Positions 8,966 through 17,312 of a stretch of 64,000 nt of DNA are shown here, piece by piece. Origin of the DNA: Mycolicibacterium gadium. GTDB taxonomy: Bacteria > Actinomycetota > Actinomycetes > Mycobacteriales > Mycobacteriaceae. The translations under genes were made by a program, and so were the position numbers. The notes beneath the pieces are model-generated. The model was given only the letters and a program-made list of their open reading frames with translations. It ran no database searches and was not told where the DNA came from. The stretch spans positions 5,766,001 to 5,830,000 of the forward strand of contig NZ_AP022608.1 of the NCBI RefSeq assembly GCF_010728925.1, written 5' to 3'. How positions within the stretch are numbered: position 1 is the first letter of the stretch; each line of letters begins with the position of its first letter.

Positions 8966-10350
8966 TCCGTCGCCGTGTGAAGGCAATGCTTGCCTCGGGG
9001 TGCTGCCTGGCCGCAGCGATGACAGGCTGTGCCTACCAGGGGATCAACTCGCTGCCGCTGCCCGGTGCAGTCGGCCGTGGTCCTGACTCGGTGCAGTACA
9101 CGGTGCAGGTCCCGAATGTGGCCACGCTCGAGTCGAATTCGCCGGTGATGGTCAACGACGTCATCGTCGGCAGCGTAGGGAAGATGACCGTCGACGCATG
9201 GCACGCGAACGTCGAGGTGTCGGTCAAGCCCGACGTTGTCATAGCGGAGAACGCGGTCGCCTCCGTCGGGCAGACGAGCCTCCTGGGTTCAATGCATCTC
9301 GCACTGAATCCACCGCTGGGCGAACCGCCGAGCGGTCGCCTGCAACCCGGTTCCACCCTTCCGCTGAACCAGTCATCGACCTATCCGACCACCGAGCAGA
9401 CACTGTCGTCTCTGTCGACCATCGTCAACGCGGGCGGGCTTGGGCAGATCGGCGATGTCATCCACAACTTCAGCGCTGCGCTATCGGGGCGGGAGCCACA
9501 GATCCGTGAACTGCTCACCCAGCTCAACGATTTCGTGGGAACGCTGGATGCCCAGCGCGACAACATCATCGAGTCCGTCAAGCAACTCAACCGCGTGGCC
9601 GGCAAATTCGCGAGTCAACGCGACGTGATCGATCGGGCACTCAGAGAGATTCCGCCCGCGATAGACGTGCTGGTGAAGGAGCGACCGAACCTCACCACGG
9701 CGCTGCAAAAACTGGGGACCTTCAGCGACACTGCCACCCAGTTGGTCAACGATGCCGGCGACGATCTGGTGAAAAATTTGCAAGGCCTCGAACCGGCACT
9801 CAAATCGCTCGCCGACATCGGCCCCGATCTCAGTCAGGCGTTGATCTTCGCGACGGCGTTTCCGTACGGCCCGGCATTCGCCGACAAGATCGCCAAGGGT
9901 GACTACATCAATCTCATGGCCACGTTCGACCTGACTTACCCGCGTTTCAAGCGCGGAATCCTGCTCGGCACCCGATGGGGCGATCAGAACGCCAAGCTCA
10001 TTCCCGCGCCGGGCGATCCGTATTTCCTGAACTACGCCTACGACCCGATCATGGTGGGCGTCGCGCCGCCGCCAAGCGACCTGCCGCCCGCGCCCGATGC
10101 GGCTTCGGGAGCGCAGATCAACAACATGTTCGGGCCGGTGCTACCGATGGTTCCGCCGCCTGCGGCCAGGCCGCAATTCGGACCTGCCCCAAAGCTCGAC
10201 GGCTCGCAGATCTTCGCCGGTCCCTTCGGCGCGGAAGCGCCTTCCGGATCGGCTCCTGCTGAATTGCCGGCACCGCCGGCGGGAGCTGAATTGCCAGGGC
10301 CGCCGGTGGGAGCTGAATTGCCGGCGCCGCCGACGGGTGGAGGTGGCTGA
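8962..10350 (+). CDS. Mce-family lipoprotein E (LprN-like)
   Basis: Fifth Mce protein, in the position of the lipoprotein subunit. The 462-residue product begins with a basic, hydrophobic signal peptide ending in AMTGC at Cys22. The -1 Gly fits a lipobox, although Met at -3 is weaker than the usual Leu. The MCE domain follows, with VATLESNSPVMVNDVIVGSV. The C-terminus is proline-rich and ends in three near-identical nine-residue repeats (GAELPxPPx). The start overlaps the mceD stop by four bases, and the stop overlaps the mceF start by one. Confidence 0.92.
   Translation: MIRRRVKAMLASGCCLAAAMTGCAYQGINSLPLPGAVGRGPDSVQYTVQVPNVATLESNSPVMVNDVIVGSVGKMTVDAWHANVEVSVKPDVVIAENAVASVGQTSLLGSMHLALNPPLGEPPSGRLQPGSTLPLNQSSTYPTTEQTLSSLSTIVNAGGLGQIGDVIHNFSAALSGREPQIRELLTQLNDFVGTLDAQRDNIIESVKQLNRVAGKFASQRDVIDRALREIPPAIDVLVKERPNLTTALQKLGTFSDTATQLVNDAGDDLVKNLQGLEPALKSLADIGPDLSQALIFATAFPYGPAFADKIAKGDYINLMATFDLTYPRFKRGILLGTRWGDQNAKLIPAPGDPYFLNYAYDPIMVGVAPPPSDLPPAPDAASGAQINNMFGPVLPMVPPPAARPQFGPAPKLDGSQIFAGPFGAEAPSGSAPAELPAPPAGAELPGPPVGAELPAPPTGGGG
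10258..10338 (+). repeat. Three tandem 27-bp repeats inside mceE
   Basis: Units start at 10258, 10285 and 10312, each beginning GCTGAATTGCC and encoding a version of A-E-L-P-x-P-P-x-G. They extend the proline-rich tail. Copy number could vary between strains because the units are nearly identical and in frame. Confidence 0.85.
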
Positions 10351-12059
10351 TGCTGACCCGCTTCGTCCGCAACCAGCTGATCATCTTCACGATCGCGTCG
10401 ATCGTCGGTGTGACGGTGATGCTGTTTGCCTATATGCAGTTGCCGACACTGCTCAACGTGGGCCGGCTGACCGTCACGCTGGAACTCCCTGCCGCAGGCG
10501 GTCTCTACCGCTTCGCCAACGTGACGTACCGCGGTGTGCAGATCGGCAAGGTGAAATCGGTAGAGCTCACCGAGAACGGTGCGGAAGCGGTGCTGTCGCT
10601 CAATACGTCGCCGAAGGTCCCCGCGGATCTCGAGGCATACGTACTCAGCGTGTCGGCAGTCGGCGAGCAGTACGTGGACCTGCGGCCACGCATCGATTCC
10701 GGTCCATACCTCCAGGACGGCTCACGAATCCCGGTGTCCGACAGCACGATCCCGCAGCAGGTCGGCCCGATGCTGGATCAGGTCAGCGAGCTGGTTGACA
10801 GCATCCCCGGCGACAGGATCTCCGATCTGCTCGATGAGACGTTCAAGGCGTTCAACGGCGCGGGGCCCGATTTCGGCTCGCTGATCGACTCCGGCGCGAC
10901 GCTGTCCGAGCAACTCAACAGCGTGTCCGACGAGTCGCGCGGTTTGATTGACGACAGTGGTCCGCTGCTGGAATCGCAGGCCGAGACAGCCGACTCCATC
11001 CGGACGTGGGCGCGCAGCCTGGAAGGGGTCACCGCCCAGCTCGCGCAAAACGATCCTCAGATACGGGCGCTCTTGCAGCAGGGACCTGGCTTCGCACAAG
11101 AGGTCTCGGCGCTGCTCAACCAGATCAAGCCGACGCTGCCCATCCTGCTGGCGAACCTGACCACGCTAGGGCAGATCCTCGTCACGTATAACCCCTCGAT
11201 CGAGCAGCTGCTGGTGGTTTTCCCCAATGCGCTGGCCGCCCAGCAGGGCTTTGGTCTGGGCAAGAACAACCCCACCGGGTATGCGCTGAGCGACTTCTCG
11301 CTCACCGTCTCCGATCCGGTGCCGTGCACGGTCGGCTTCCTGCCGCCATCCCAGTGGCGTTCACCCGCGGACACCACGACCATCGACACGCCGGATGATC
11401 TGTACTGCAAATTGCCCCAAGACTCGCCGATCGGCGTGCGCGGTGCCCGAAACTATCCGTGCATGGCGCACCCGGGTAAGCGTGCTCCAACCGTTGAACT
11501 CTGCAACGACCCCGAGGGTTACAAGCCCATTGCCCTCCGTCCTCATTCGACAGGGCCATATCCGATCGACCCCAACATCATTGCGCAAGGCTTCCCGCTC
11601 GACGACCGAGTCGACTTCCAAGAACGGATCTACGCACCGCTCGAGGGGACACCCCTGCCTCCGGGCGCCGTGCCGTCGGGGACGCCTCCCGGTGTCCCAA
11701 ATCCGCTGTACACGCCGATCGCACCGCCCCCGGCGGCGCCGCCGATGCCGCCACCGCCGCCGTCACCTGCACCCCTGCCGCCACCGCCGGCGGGCAATTC
11801 GGTGAACGGTGTCCCGATCCCGGCCGCCCCGGCCGGCGCTGTCGCACCCGCGCCGTCAACGGAGGTGCCACACGGCGGTGGAGCGCCGGTTACACCGAGT
11901 GCGTTCCGCGGCAATGAATCCGGCGGACCATCCGTCGCCGCGGTGCCCTACGACCCGGACACCGGTCAGTTCGTGACACCCGACGGACAGGTGCAGACGC
12001 TGACGAATGTTGCCACCGGGCACGCGCCCAAGACGTGGAAAGACCTGCTGCCGATCTGA
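10350..12059 (+). CDS. Mce-family protein F
   Basis: Last Mce protein of the operon (569 residues). It has an N-terminal anchor (IIFTIASIVGVTVMLFAYM) and an MCE domain with AAGGLYRFANVTYRGVQIGKV. A helical middle region follows, then about 140 residues rich in Pro, Ala and Gly with the run PPPAAPPMPPPPPSPAP. The long tail makes it larger than the smaller family members. It ends the continuous operon; the next gene, on the opposite strand, ends 14 bases later. Mce-associated membrane proteins are absent here and appear instead at 24.2 kb. Confidence 0.93.
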   Translation: MLTRFVRNQLIIFTIASIVGVTVMLFAYMQLPTLLNVGRLTVTLELPAAGGLYRFANVTYRGVQIGKVKSVELTENGAEAVLSLNTSPKVPADLEAYVLSVSAVGEQYVDLRPRIDSGPYLQDGSRIPVSDSTIPQQVGPMLDQVSELVDSIPGDRISDLLDETFKAFNGAGPDFGSLIDSGATLSEQLNSVSDESRGLIDDSGPLLESQAETADSIRTWARSLEGVTAQLAQNDPQIRALLQQGPGFAQEVSALLNQIKPTLPILLANLTTLGQILVTYNPSIEQLLVVFPNALAAQQGFGLGKNNPTGYALSDFSLTVSDPVPCTVGFLPPSQWRSPADTTTIDTPDDLYCKLPQDSPIGVRGARNYPCMAHPGKRAPTVELCNDPEGYKPIALRPHSTGPYPIDPNIIAQGFPLDDRVDFQERIYAPLEGTPLPPGAVPSGTPPGVPNPLYTPIAPPPAAPPMPPPPPSPAPLPPPPAGNSVNGVPIPAAPAGAVAPAPSTEVPHGGGAPVTPSAFRGNESGGPSVAAVPYDPDTGQFVTPDGQVQTLTNVATGHAPKTWKDLLPI

Positions 12060-12073
12060 TTAGGCGCTAGCCC

Positions 12074-12598
12074 CTAGGCAATCTGCTCCAGCTTCATCGG
12101 TGTCTCGATGACGAGGGGCTTGTTGGTGCCGCACGAGCCGCTGGGGCTGATCGTGCGCTGGCGGCCCACCAGGAAATTCGTGATCCTCTTGTTGGCTTCC
12201 TCGGCCACCACGTCGACGCCGGAGAACTGAAACCTCTGCTCACCGGGAGCGACGCCGCCGCCGGGGCAGAATTGCCACTCGGGAATGATGCGGTCGACCA
12301 CCCAGTAGGTGTTCGGATAGCCGTACCACAACCGGGCGGTCCAACCCGCCGAACTCGTTGCCGTACCTTCACATTCGACGGGGCTGACACAACTGGAAGA
12401 CAGCGTCCACGTCTCGTCGATGGTCGGCATCTGCTTTTTGACATCGTTGACCAGCGCGATGTCGCCGTTCGCGTGGTAATGGTAGGTGCCGTTCAGTTCG
12501 ACGCCGAAGTCCGATGCGCGGGCCGTTGGAGTGCCGCTGAGGGTCGCGGCGACGGTCAGTGCTGCTAGTGCGCCAGCGGCGATTTTGTGTCCACGCAT
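12074..12598 (-). CDS. Small secreted protein, unknown function
   Basis: A 174-residue protein with a clear Sec-type signal peptide (MRGHKIAAGALAALTVAATL, cleavage probably after ARA). I did not recognise the mature domain. It holds four cysteines that could form disulfides and a pattern of short beta-like strands (GVELNGTYHYHANGDIA, GWTARLWYGYPNTYWVVDR). ATG 12598 is chosen because it places the signal peptide at the N-terminus; the frame stays open further upstream but would bury it. It converges on mceF and diverges from the next small secreted protein, leaving about 79 bases for two promoters. Confidence 0.8.
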   Translation of the reverse strand: MRGHKIAAGALAALTVAATLSGTPTARASDFGVELNGTYHYHANGDIALVNDVKKQMPTIDETWTLSSSCVSPVECEGTATSSAGWTARLWYGYPNTYWVVDRIIPEWQFCPGGGVAPGEQRFQFSGVDVVAEEANKRITNFLVGRQRTISPSGSCGTNKPLVIETPMKLEQIA

Positions 12599-12677
12599 GA
12601 CTCTAGAGCCTATCTTGGCCGGTAGCGATCCTCTTCGAAAGCGAGAATTTGATTCCCGCACATGTGAGAATGATCGG

Positions 12678-13085
12678 GTGCGATCCACCATCGCAGTGCT
12701 TGCTGCAGCCCTGACCGCCGGTTCAATCATCGCGCCGCCCGTGGCGTCCGCAGGACCGACCCAATGCGACGAGCCCAGCTGCGTTCCGGGTATCCAGCCG
12801 GGCGTGGTGCTGGGCTCGTACTGCAATCAAACCAAGTACTACTCGTTCGGTGTGACGTCGTGGGGACGACTGGTGTTCTGCGGGACGCCGAGGCGCTACG
12901 AACCGCGCTGGTTCCGGTCACCCGAAATGCGCGGAATCAAGGACTACATGAGTGACTGCGCCGGCTACGACGGCGAGGTCGCCCAGGCGCCCGACGGCAT
13001 GTTCCTCAGTTGCGTCACGCGCGAGGACGGCTTCCCCAGATGGGAAAGCGGCGAACAGTTGCGTCCCGCTCCGGCCGGTTCCTAG
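12678..13085 (+). CDS. Small secreted cysteine-containing protein, unknown function
   Basis: A 135-residue product from GTG 12678. The signal peptide is VRSTIAVLAAALTAGSIIA... with probable cleavage after VASA. The mature part contains five cysteines (for example QCDEPSC) and no domain I recognise. The frame is open further upstream, but only this start gives a normal signal peptide. It overlaps the 3' end of the convergent P450 gene by four bases. GAGAAT half-sites at 12643-12648 and 12665-12670 lie between it and its divergent neighbour. Confidence 0.78.
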   Translation: MRSTIAVLAAALTAGSIIAPPVASAGPTQCDEPSCVPGIQPGVVLGSYCNQTKYYSFGVTSWGRLVFCGTPRRYEPRWFRSPEMRGIKDYMSDCAGYDGEVAQAPDGMFLSCVTREDGFPRWESGEQLRPAPAGS

Positions 13086-14362
13086 CCGACGGGCGTGAAC
13101 TCGATGTTGATCTCGGTCAGTCCGCGCAGGATGAACGTCGGCTCGTACTCGTAACGGCGCGCGTCGATCGGTCCGTGCTTCTCCTCGCTGACGGTGATGT
13201 CGGCCATCCGGTCCAAGATGCGCTCGATCGATACCCGGCCCTCCACACGCGCCAGGGGCGCGCCCGGGCAGGAGTGGATGCCGCGGCTGAACGCGATGTG
13301 CTCGCGAACGTTCTTGCGGTCGAGGGAGAACTCGTGCGGATTCTCGAAGCGGGCAGGGTCGCGGTTGGCGGCACCGGGACTCACCATCACCGTGGTTCCC
13401 GCGGGCACCGGGGTGTCGCCGAGTGTCGTTGTCTTGCGGGCCATCCGGAACACGCTCTTCACCGGGCTGTCCATCCGCAGGCACTCCTCGACGAACACCG
13501 GGATGAGCGTGCGGTCGTCACGCAGCTGCTGCTGAATGTCGGGCCGGTCGCTGAGCACCCGCATCGCCGCGCCGAGCAGCTTGGCGGTCGTCTCCTGGCC
13601 GGCTGCGAACAGGAACGTCGCGGTCCGCACCACATCGACCACCTCGGGGGTCGAACCGTCGGGATACTTCGCGGTCGCAATCGAGGTGAGCACGTCGTCG
13701 CGCGGGTTCTCTCGGCGTTCCTCGATGTAATGCGAGAACTTCTCGTCGGCCCATGCGAGCGGGTTCACGGCGATCACTTCGTGGTCGAGGCTGCCGATGT
13801 TGGTTCCCTCGCCTTGGGCGCCGAACGCCTGACGAAAGTCCTCGTGGTCCTCTTCGGGCACGCCGAGCAGGTCGGCGACCACCAGAAGCGAGAACGGCTT
13901 GGCGTAGGCATTGAGGAACTCGCAGTGGCCCGCGGCGATGAATTCGTCGATGTGGCGGTCGGCGAGTCGCCACATGAAGTCCTCGTTCTCCTTGAGGCGC
14001 TTCGGCGTCAGTAGGCGCGACAGAACCGACCGCGCGTCGGTGTGATGTGGCGGATCCATCGTGACCATGTGCTCGTGCATGATGATCTCGGTGCGGTGCT
14101 CCTCGAGCTGCGCGCAGATGTCGTCGCCCTCCGGCGTGAACGGCATCGGCGTGAAGGGCCCCATGACCGCGACGCAGGACGAGTAGTTCTCGGTGTCCTT
14201 ATAGACGGAGTTCGCCGCTTCCCAGCCGGTCACCGCGAGCACGCCGTTGTTGATCGGACAGCACACCGGATCCTTGCTGCGTACATGGTCGTAGTACGGA
14301 TGTGGGTCGGGCACCAACGACGGATCGGTGAAGTAGTCGACCGAGTCGAAATCTGTGGTCAT
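13082..14362 (-). CDS. Cytochrome P450
   Basis: Haem monooxygenase of 426 residues. The I-helix oxygen-activation motif reads AAGQETTAK, the K-helix ExxR is in EECLRMDSPVKS, and the haem-binding loop FSRGIHSCPGAPLAR carries the thiolate ligand Cys365. No membrane anchor is present, as usual for soluble bacterial P450s, so a separate ferredoxin and reductase are needed; neither is encoded nearby. It is divergent from a TetR-type regulator with a palindrome between them, so that regulator probably controls it. It may hydroxylate a lipid or steroid-like substrate of the mce cluster; the CYP family was not assigned. Confidence 0.95.
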   Translation of the reverse strand: MTTDFDSVDYFTDPSLVPDPHPYYDHVRSKDPVCCPINNGVLAVTGWEAANSVYKDTENYSSCVAVMGPFTPMPFTPEGDDICAQLEEHRTEIIMHEHMVTMDPPHHTDARSVLSRLLTPKRLKENEDFMWRLADRHIDEFIAAGHCEFLNAYAKPFSLLVVADLLGVPEEDHEDFRQAFGAQGEGTNIGSLDHEVIAVNPLAWADEKFSHYIEERRENPRDDVLTSIATAKYPDGSTPEVVDVVRTATFLFAAGQETTAKLLGAAMRVLSDRPDIQQQLRDDRTLIPVFVEECLRMDSPVKSVFRMARKTTTLGDTPVPAGTTVMVSPGAANRDPARFENPHEFSLDRKNVREHIAFSRGIHSCPGAPLARVEGRVSIERILDRMADITVSEEKHGPIDARRYEYEPTFILRGLTEINIEFTPVG

Positions 14363-14447
14363 CGTCTTGTGAGCCCTCCATGCCCGGCGCTTACCTGAGT
14401 CGTGGCTATGACCGGAACGGCCCGGTGGGCGAGCCGGCTAACCGAAT

Positions 14448-14469
14448 ATGCTGAGCACCTGCTTAGCAT
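14448..14469. promoter_or_regulatory. Palindromic operator between P450 and TetR genes
   Basis: Inverted repeat with arms ATGCTGAGCA (14448-14457) and TGCTTAGCAT (14460-14469) around CC, nine of ten positions paired. It lies 86 bases from the P450 start and 91 bases from the TetR start. This is the usual arrangement for a TetR-family repressor that controls itself and its divergent neighbour. Confidence 0.65.
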
Positions 14470-14559
14470 GGCGTTAAGGTCGGGGTCAAGGACGCGCGGC
14501 TGGTCGCCATTACGATCGGCGTGTTGCAACACGCGACGTCGGGAAAGAGGACTGATGCC

Positions 14560-15171
14560 ATGGCCGAGGGTCGTGGGGGGACGCGAAGGATCGGGGCGCC
14601 GGAGGCGAAGAACCGCGGTGTGCTCCTCGATGCCGCCGAGCAGCTGCTTCTCGACGAGGGCTACGCCGCGGTAACGTCGCGCCGGGTCGCCGAGAAGGCG
14701 GGGCTCAAACCCCAGCTCGTCCACTACTACTTCCGCACCATGGAGGATCTCTTCCTCGCGGTGTTCCGTCGGATGGCCGAAACCGGCCTCAGTGTGCTGC
14801 AGACGGCGCTGAAGTCGCCGCAGCCGTTGTGGGCGCTGTGGAGGTTCAGTACGCAGCCCGAGGCGACGAGGCTCACGATGGAATTCATGGGCCTGGCGAA
14901 TCACCGCAAGGCGCTGCGTGCCGAGATCGTCTACCACGCCGAACGATTCCGGGCTGAACAGGATGCGGCGATCGCGGCAGCGCTGGACCGGTACGGCGTC
15001 GCATCCGACGACGTTCCGCCAGTGGTGTGGACGGTGTTCGCGACGAGCGTGTCCCAGGGGCTGGTGATGGAACGCGCGCTCGGCATGACCACCGGCCACG
15101 CCGAGACGTTCGCGTACTGCGAGCAATGGATCCGCCGCCTGGAGGGCGAGCCGCTTCCGACGGACGAGTGA
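14560..15171 (+). CDS. TetR/AcrR-family transcriptional regulator
   Basis: A 203-residue repressor-type protein. The helix-turn-helix lies in about residues 12-58 (LDAAEQLLLDEGYAAVTSRRV, AEKAGLKPQLVHYYFRTMEDL). The C-terminal ligand domain carries no motif that names the inducer. ATG 14560 is preferred over upstream GTG 14521 because AGAGG (14546-14550) lies nine bases before it. It is divergent from the P450 gene, with a 22-bp near-palindrome in the shared promoter region. An acyl-CoA or lipid ligand would fit the context but is inference. Confidence 0.92.
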   Translation: MAEGRGGTRRIGAPEAKNRGVLLDAAEQLLLDEGYAAVTSRRVAEKAGLKPQLVHYYFRTMEDLFLAVFRRMAETGLSVLQTALKSPQPLWALWRFSTQPEATRLTMEFMGLANHRKALRAEIVYHAERFRAEQDAAIAAALDRYGVASDDVPPVVWTVFATSVSQGLVMERALGMTTGHAETFAYCEQWIRRLEGEPLPTDE

Positions 15172-15179
15172 ATCAGTAT

Positions 15180-15623
15180 TCACCAGTTGCGGATTGAGCA
15201 GAGCGCGCCCTTGGGCCGTTGATCCGTCGCGACGACGACGCCGTCCACCGCGAGGATGCAATGGACATTGGGGGTCAGGCCGGGTTCGCCTTGCGCAACG
15301 ACCATCGCCCATTCGTCCGGATTTGCCAGCTGCACATCGAGATTCCATTGCTGATTGGGTCCTACGTCGGCCTCGACCTTCGGGGTGTAGGCGTAGGGGT
15401 TGTGGCTGTAATCGGCCCAGTTCGGTGGGTCGACGTCGCGGTAGTAGATCTTCACGTACGCAGGCCCCTCGGCGAACACCGTGTATTTCACGTTGTGTAA
15501 CGGAGCCTGAGCCGTCGCCGGCACGCTCGCCGCTACGACGCCCGAAGCCGCCAGTACGGTAGCCGCAGCGAGCCTGAGCAACGCTGTCGGCGTGCAAACG
15601 CGGGGTGTCGCCGGAAACTTCAT
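15180..15623 (-). CDS. Secreted beta-strand-rich protein, unknown function
   Basis: A 147-residue product with a signal peptide (LLRLAAATVLAASGVVAAS, cleavage probably after ATA or AQA). The mature part, with KYTVFAEGPAYVKIYYRD and WNLDVQLANPDEWAMVVAQG, recalls the small beta-sandwich of MmpS-like proteins, but I would not assign it firmly. Two cysteines near the end (HCILAVDGV, ALCSIRNW) could form a disulfide. ATG 15623 is used; GTG 15653 would add ten residues, and neither has a strong ribosome binding site. It ends 8 bases from the TetR stop, tail to tail. Confidence 0.75.
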   Translation of the reverse strand: MKFPATPRVCTPTALLRLAAATVLAASGVVAASVPATAQAPLHNVKYTVFAEGPAYVKIYYRDVDPPNWADYSHNPYAYTPKVEADVGPNQQWNLDVQLANPDEWAMVVAQGEPGLTPNVHCILAVDGVVVATDQRPKGALCSIRNW

Positions 15624-15677
15624 TCCCCGAATTTTAGAATCATGTTTTCGCACGGTGGGCCGAATGCTCGATCTGGC

Positions 15678-16823
15678 TCAGACCGAAAGAATCGTCGCCG
15701 AGGCGGTACCCGGCGCGCCGTAGACCTGCGCCAAACCAACCTTCGGCTCCCCGGGAACCTGCCGGTCGCCCGCCTCGCCGCGAAGCTGGCGCACCAACTC
15801 GTGGACCTGCCGCAGACCAGAGGCGCCGATGGGTTCGCCGTTGGCGATCAGACCGCCGTCGGTGTTGATCGGAATGGTGCCGTGGATCTCGGTGGCGCCG
15901 TCGGCCAGCAGCTTCTCCTGTTCGCCGTCCGCGCAGAGTCCGGTCTCGGCCATGTGGATCACCTCGGCGCCCGCGTCGGTGTCCTGTAACTGTGCGATGT
16001 CGACGTCGTCGGGACCGATGCCGGCCGCCTCGTAGGCGGCTTTGGCGGCGTACACCGTCGGCGAAGGGTCCTCGTCAAGAGGCGCACAGGTGGCGTGTAC
16101 CTCGTAGGCACCAAAGGTGCGCGTCCGGATCTCGCTGGCGCGCACGAACACCGGCTTGTCGGTGAACTTATGTGCGATGTCCCCGCGGCACATGATCACC
16201 GCGGCCGCCCCCTCGTCCGGGGCGCAGAACATGTACTGGGTGAGCGGGTAGTTCAGCACCGCGGAGTTGAGGATCTCGTCGACCGAGATCTCCTTGCGGC
16301 GGAACGCGTTCGGGTTCAGCGCGCCATTGCGGAAGTTCTTGTTGGCCACCCGGGCCAGGGTCTCCTGTGAGATGCCGTGCTTGTGGATGTAGTGGTTGGC
16401 CTTGATGCCGAAGAATTTGGTGGTGACGAACTGGCCGTTCTCGGCATACCACTGGGGTAGGGCCAGCTTGGCGGGGTCGTCGGTGAAAGCGCCGCGGGGA
16501 TGCTTGTCCAACCCGATGGCGATCCCGATGTCGTATTTGCCGAGGCGAATGGTGTCCGCCGTCTGCTGAATGGCCGACGCCGCGGTGGCGCAGGCGTTGA
16601 ACACGTTGGTGAACGTGATGCCGGTCAGCCCCACCAGGCGGGTGACAGCGTCGGGATTGGACACCTCGTAGCTGCCGCCGAAGCCGAACTGGATGTCCTT
16701 CCAGTCGACACCCGCGTCGGTGAGGGCGAGCTGGATCGCTTCGGCGCCCATCTCCATGGCCGTCTTGTCGAACCGGCCGAACGGGTGGAGGCCCACCCCG
16801 ATGATGGCGACGTCATTCGTCAT
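15678..16823 (-). CDS. Thiolase-fold lipid-transfer protein, probable aldolase subunit (Ltp2-like)
   Basis: A 381-residue thiolase-superfamily protein of the SCP-x/Ltp branch. The nucleophile-loop Cys78 (NACATAASA) is present. The GHP motif expected in true thiolases is GEPIGASG here, and the C-terminal loop (VYGAPGTASAT) lacks the second catalytic cysteine. Those losses resemble Ltp2-type proteins, which with a DUF35 partner cleave a beta-hydroxyacyl-CoA by retro-aldol reaction in steroid side-chain degradation. The DUF35 gene lies immediately upstream (16 bases). I infer a side-chain or chain-shortening aldolase, not a beta-ketothiolase. Confidence 0.85.
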   Translation of the reverse strand: MTNDVAIIGVGLHPFGRFDKTAMEMGAEAIQLALTDAGVDWKDIQFGFGGSYEVSNPDAVTRLVGLTGITFTNVFNACATAASAIQQTADTIRLGKYDIGIAIGLDKHPRGAFTDDPAKLALPQWYAENGQFVTTKFFGIKANHYIHKHGISQETLARVANKNFRNGALNPNAFRRKEISVDEILNSAVLNYPLTQYMFCAPDEGAAAVIMCRGDIAHKFTDKPVFVRASEIRTRTFGAYEVHATCAPLDEDPSPTVYAAKAAYEAAGIGPDDVDIAQLQDTDAGAEVIHMAETGLCADGEQEKLLADGATEIHGTIPINTDGGLIANGEPIGASGLRQVHELVRQLRGEAGDRQVPGEPKVGLAQVYGAPGTASATILSV

Positions 16824-16839
16824 AACGTTGGCTTCCTCT

Positions 16840-17259
16840 CTAGACCGGCTGGAAGGCGAAGGTGATGATCTCGTTGCCCTCGTCGTCGGTGGTGAACGGC
16901 ACCATGGTCAGCTCGACCTCCATGCCGAATTCCAGCTTCTGCGGGTCGTTTTCGGTGAGCCGGCCCTCGACCCGAATCACATCATCGAGCTGTACCAGGC
17001 CGACGCCGAACGGCACGAAGTCCTTGCCCGCAGGACCCTTGTAGGGTGCGCCGGGCGGAAAGCCCTGGGTTGTCCAGGCCACCAGGGTGCCGCGACGGGG
17101 TAGATGAACATCTGACATCTCGCCGCTGCTGCACCGCGGGCAGCGTTGCTGGATGGGAAACGTCGTCGCTCCGCACGCACCGCAGCGACTGCCGATCAGC
17201 TGCGGGTTCTCGTCGGGCCACGTGGAGATCTCCGGTGCGAGCGCTTTCTGGGTGGACAC
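16840..17259 (-). CDS. DUF35 OB-fold acyl-CoA-associated protein with zinc ribbon
   Basis: A 139-residue protein with a rubredoxin-like zinc ribbon (CGACGATTFPIQQRCPRC, a CxxC-x10-CxxC arrangement) followed by an OB fold (about residues 55-135), the layout of ChsH2/DUF35 partners of lipid-transfer aldolases. It precedes the thiolase-fold gene in the same operon, so the two probably form one complex. GTG 17259 is chosen because TATGGT ends six bases before it, which fits a leaderless transcript; ATG 17313, overlapping the upstream stop by one base, is the alternative and would add 18 residues. Confidence 0.87.
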   Translation of the reverse strand: MSTQKALAPEISTWPDENPQLIGSRCGACGATTFPIQQRCPRCSSGEMSDVHLPRRGTLVAWTTQGFPPGAPYKGPAGKDFVPFGVGLVQLDDVIRVEGRLTENDPQKLEFGMEVELTMVPFTTDDEGNEIITFAFQPV

Positions 17260-17283
17260 GGAGTGACCATAATCGGAAATGGC

Positions 17284-17302
17284 GTTCTCGTCTAGAGAGA
17301 AC
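17284..17302. promoter_or_regulatory. Operator-like inverted repeat, site A of the shared motif
   Basis: Perfect arms GTTCTC (17284-17289) and GAGAAC (17297-17302) around a 7-base GTCTAGA spacer. With its flank it reads AAATGGCGTTCTC, matching three other sites in this cluster. For the DUF35 gene, read on the minus strand, it covers about -25 to -43, overlapping a -35-like TAGACG that lies 17 bases before TATGGT. Confidence 0.6.
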
Positions 17303-17312
17303 AATGTCCGCA

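Noticed and set aside
12643..12670. GAGAAT half-sites between the two small secreted protein genes
   Set aside because: They resemble the TTCTC/GAGAA element (GAGAAT-ttg-ATTCCC), but the arms are imperfect and spacing differs, so they were not counted as a fifth site.
14359..15597. 412-codon minus-strand frame across the TetR gene
   Set aside because: Low-complexity Arg/Gly-rich translation overlapping a clear TetR regulator, the divergent promoter and part of another gene.
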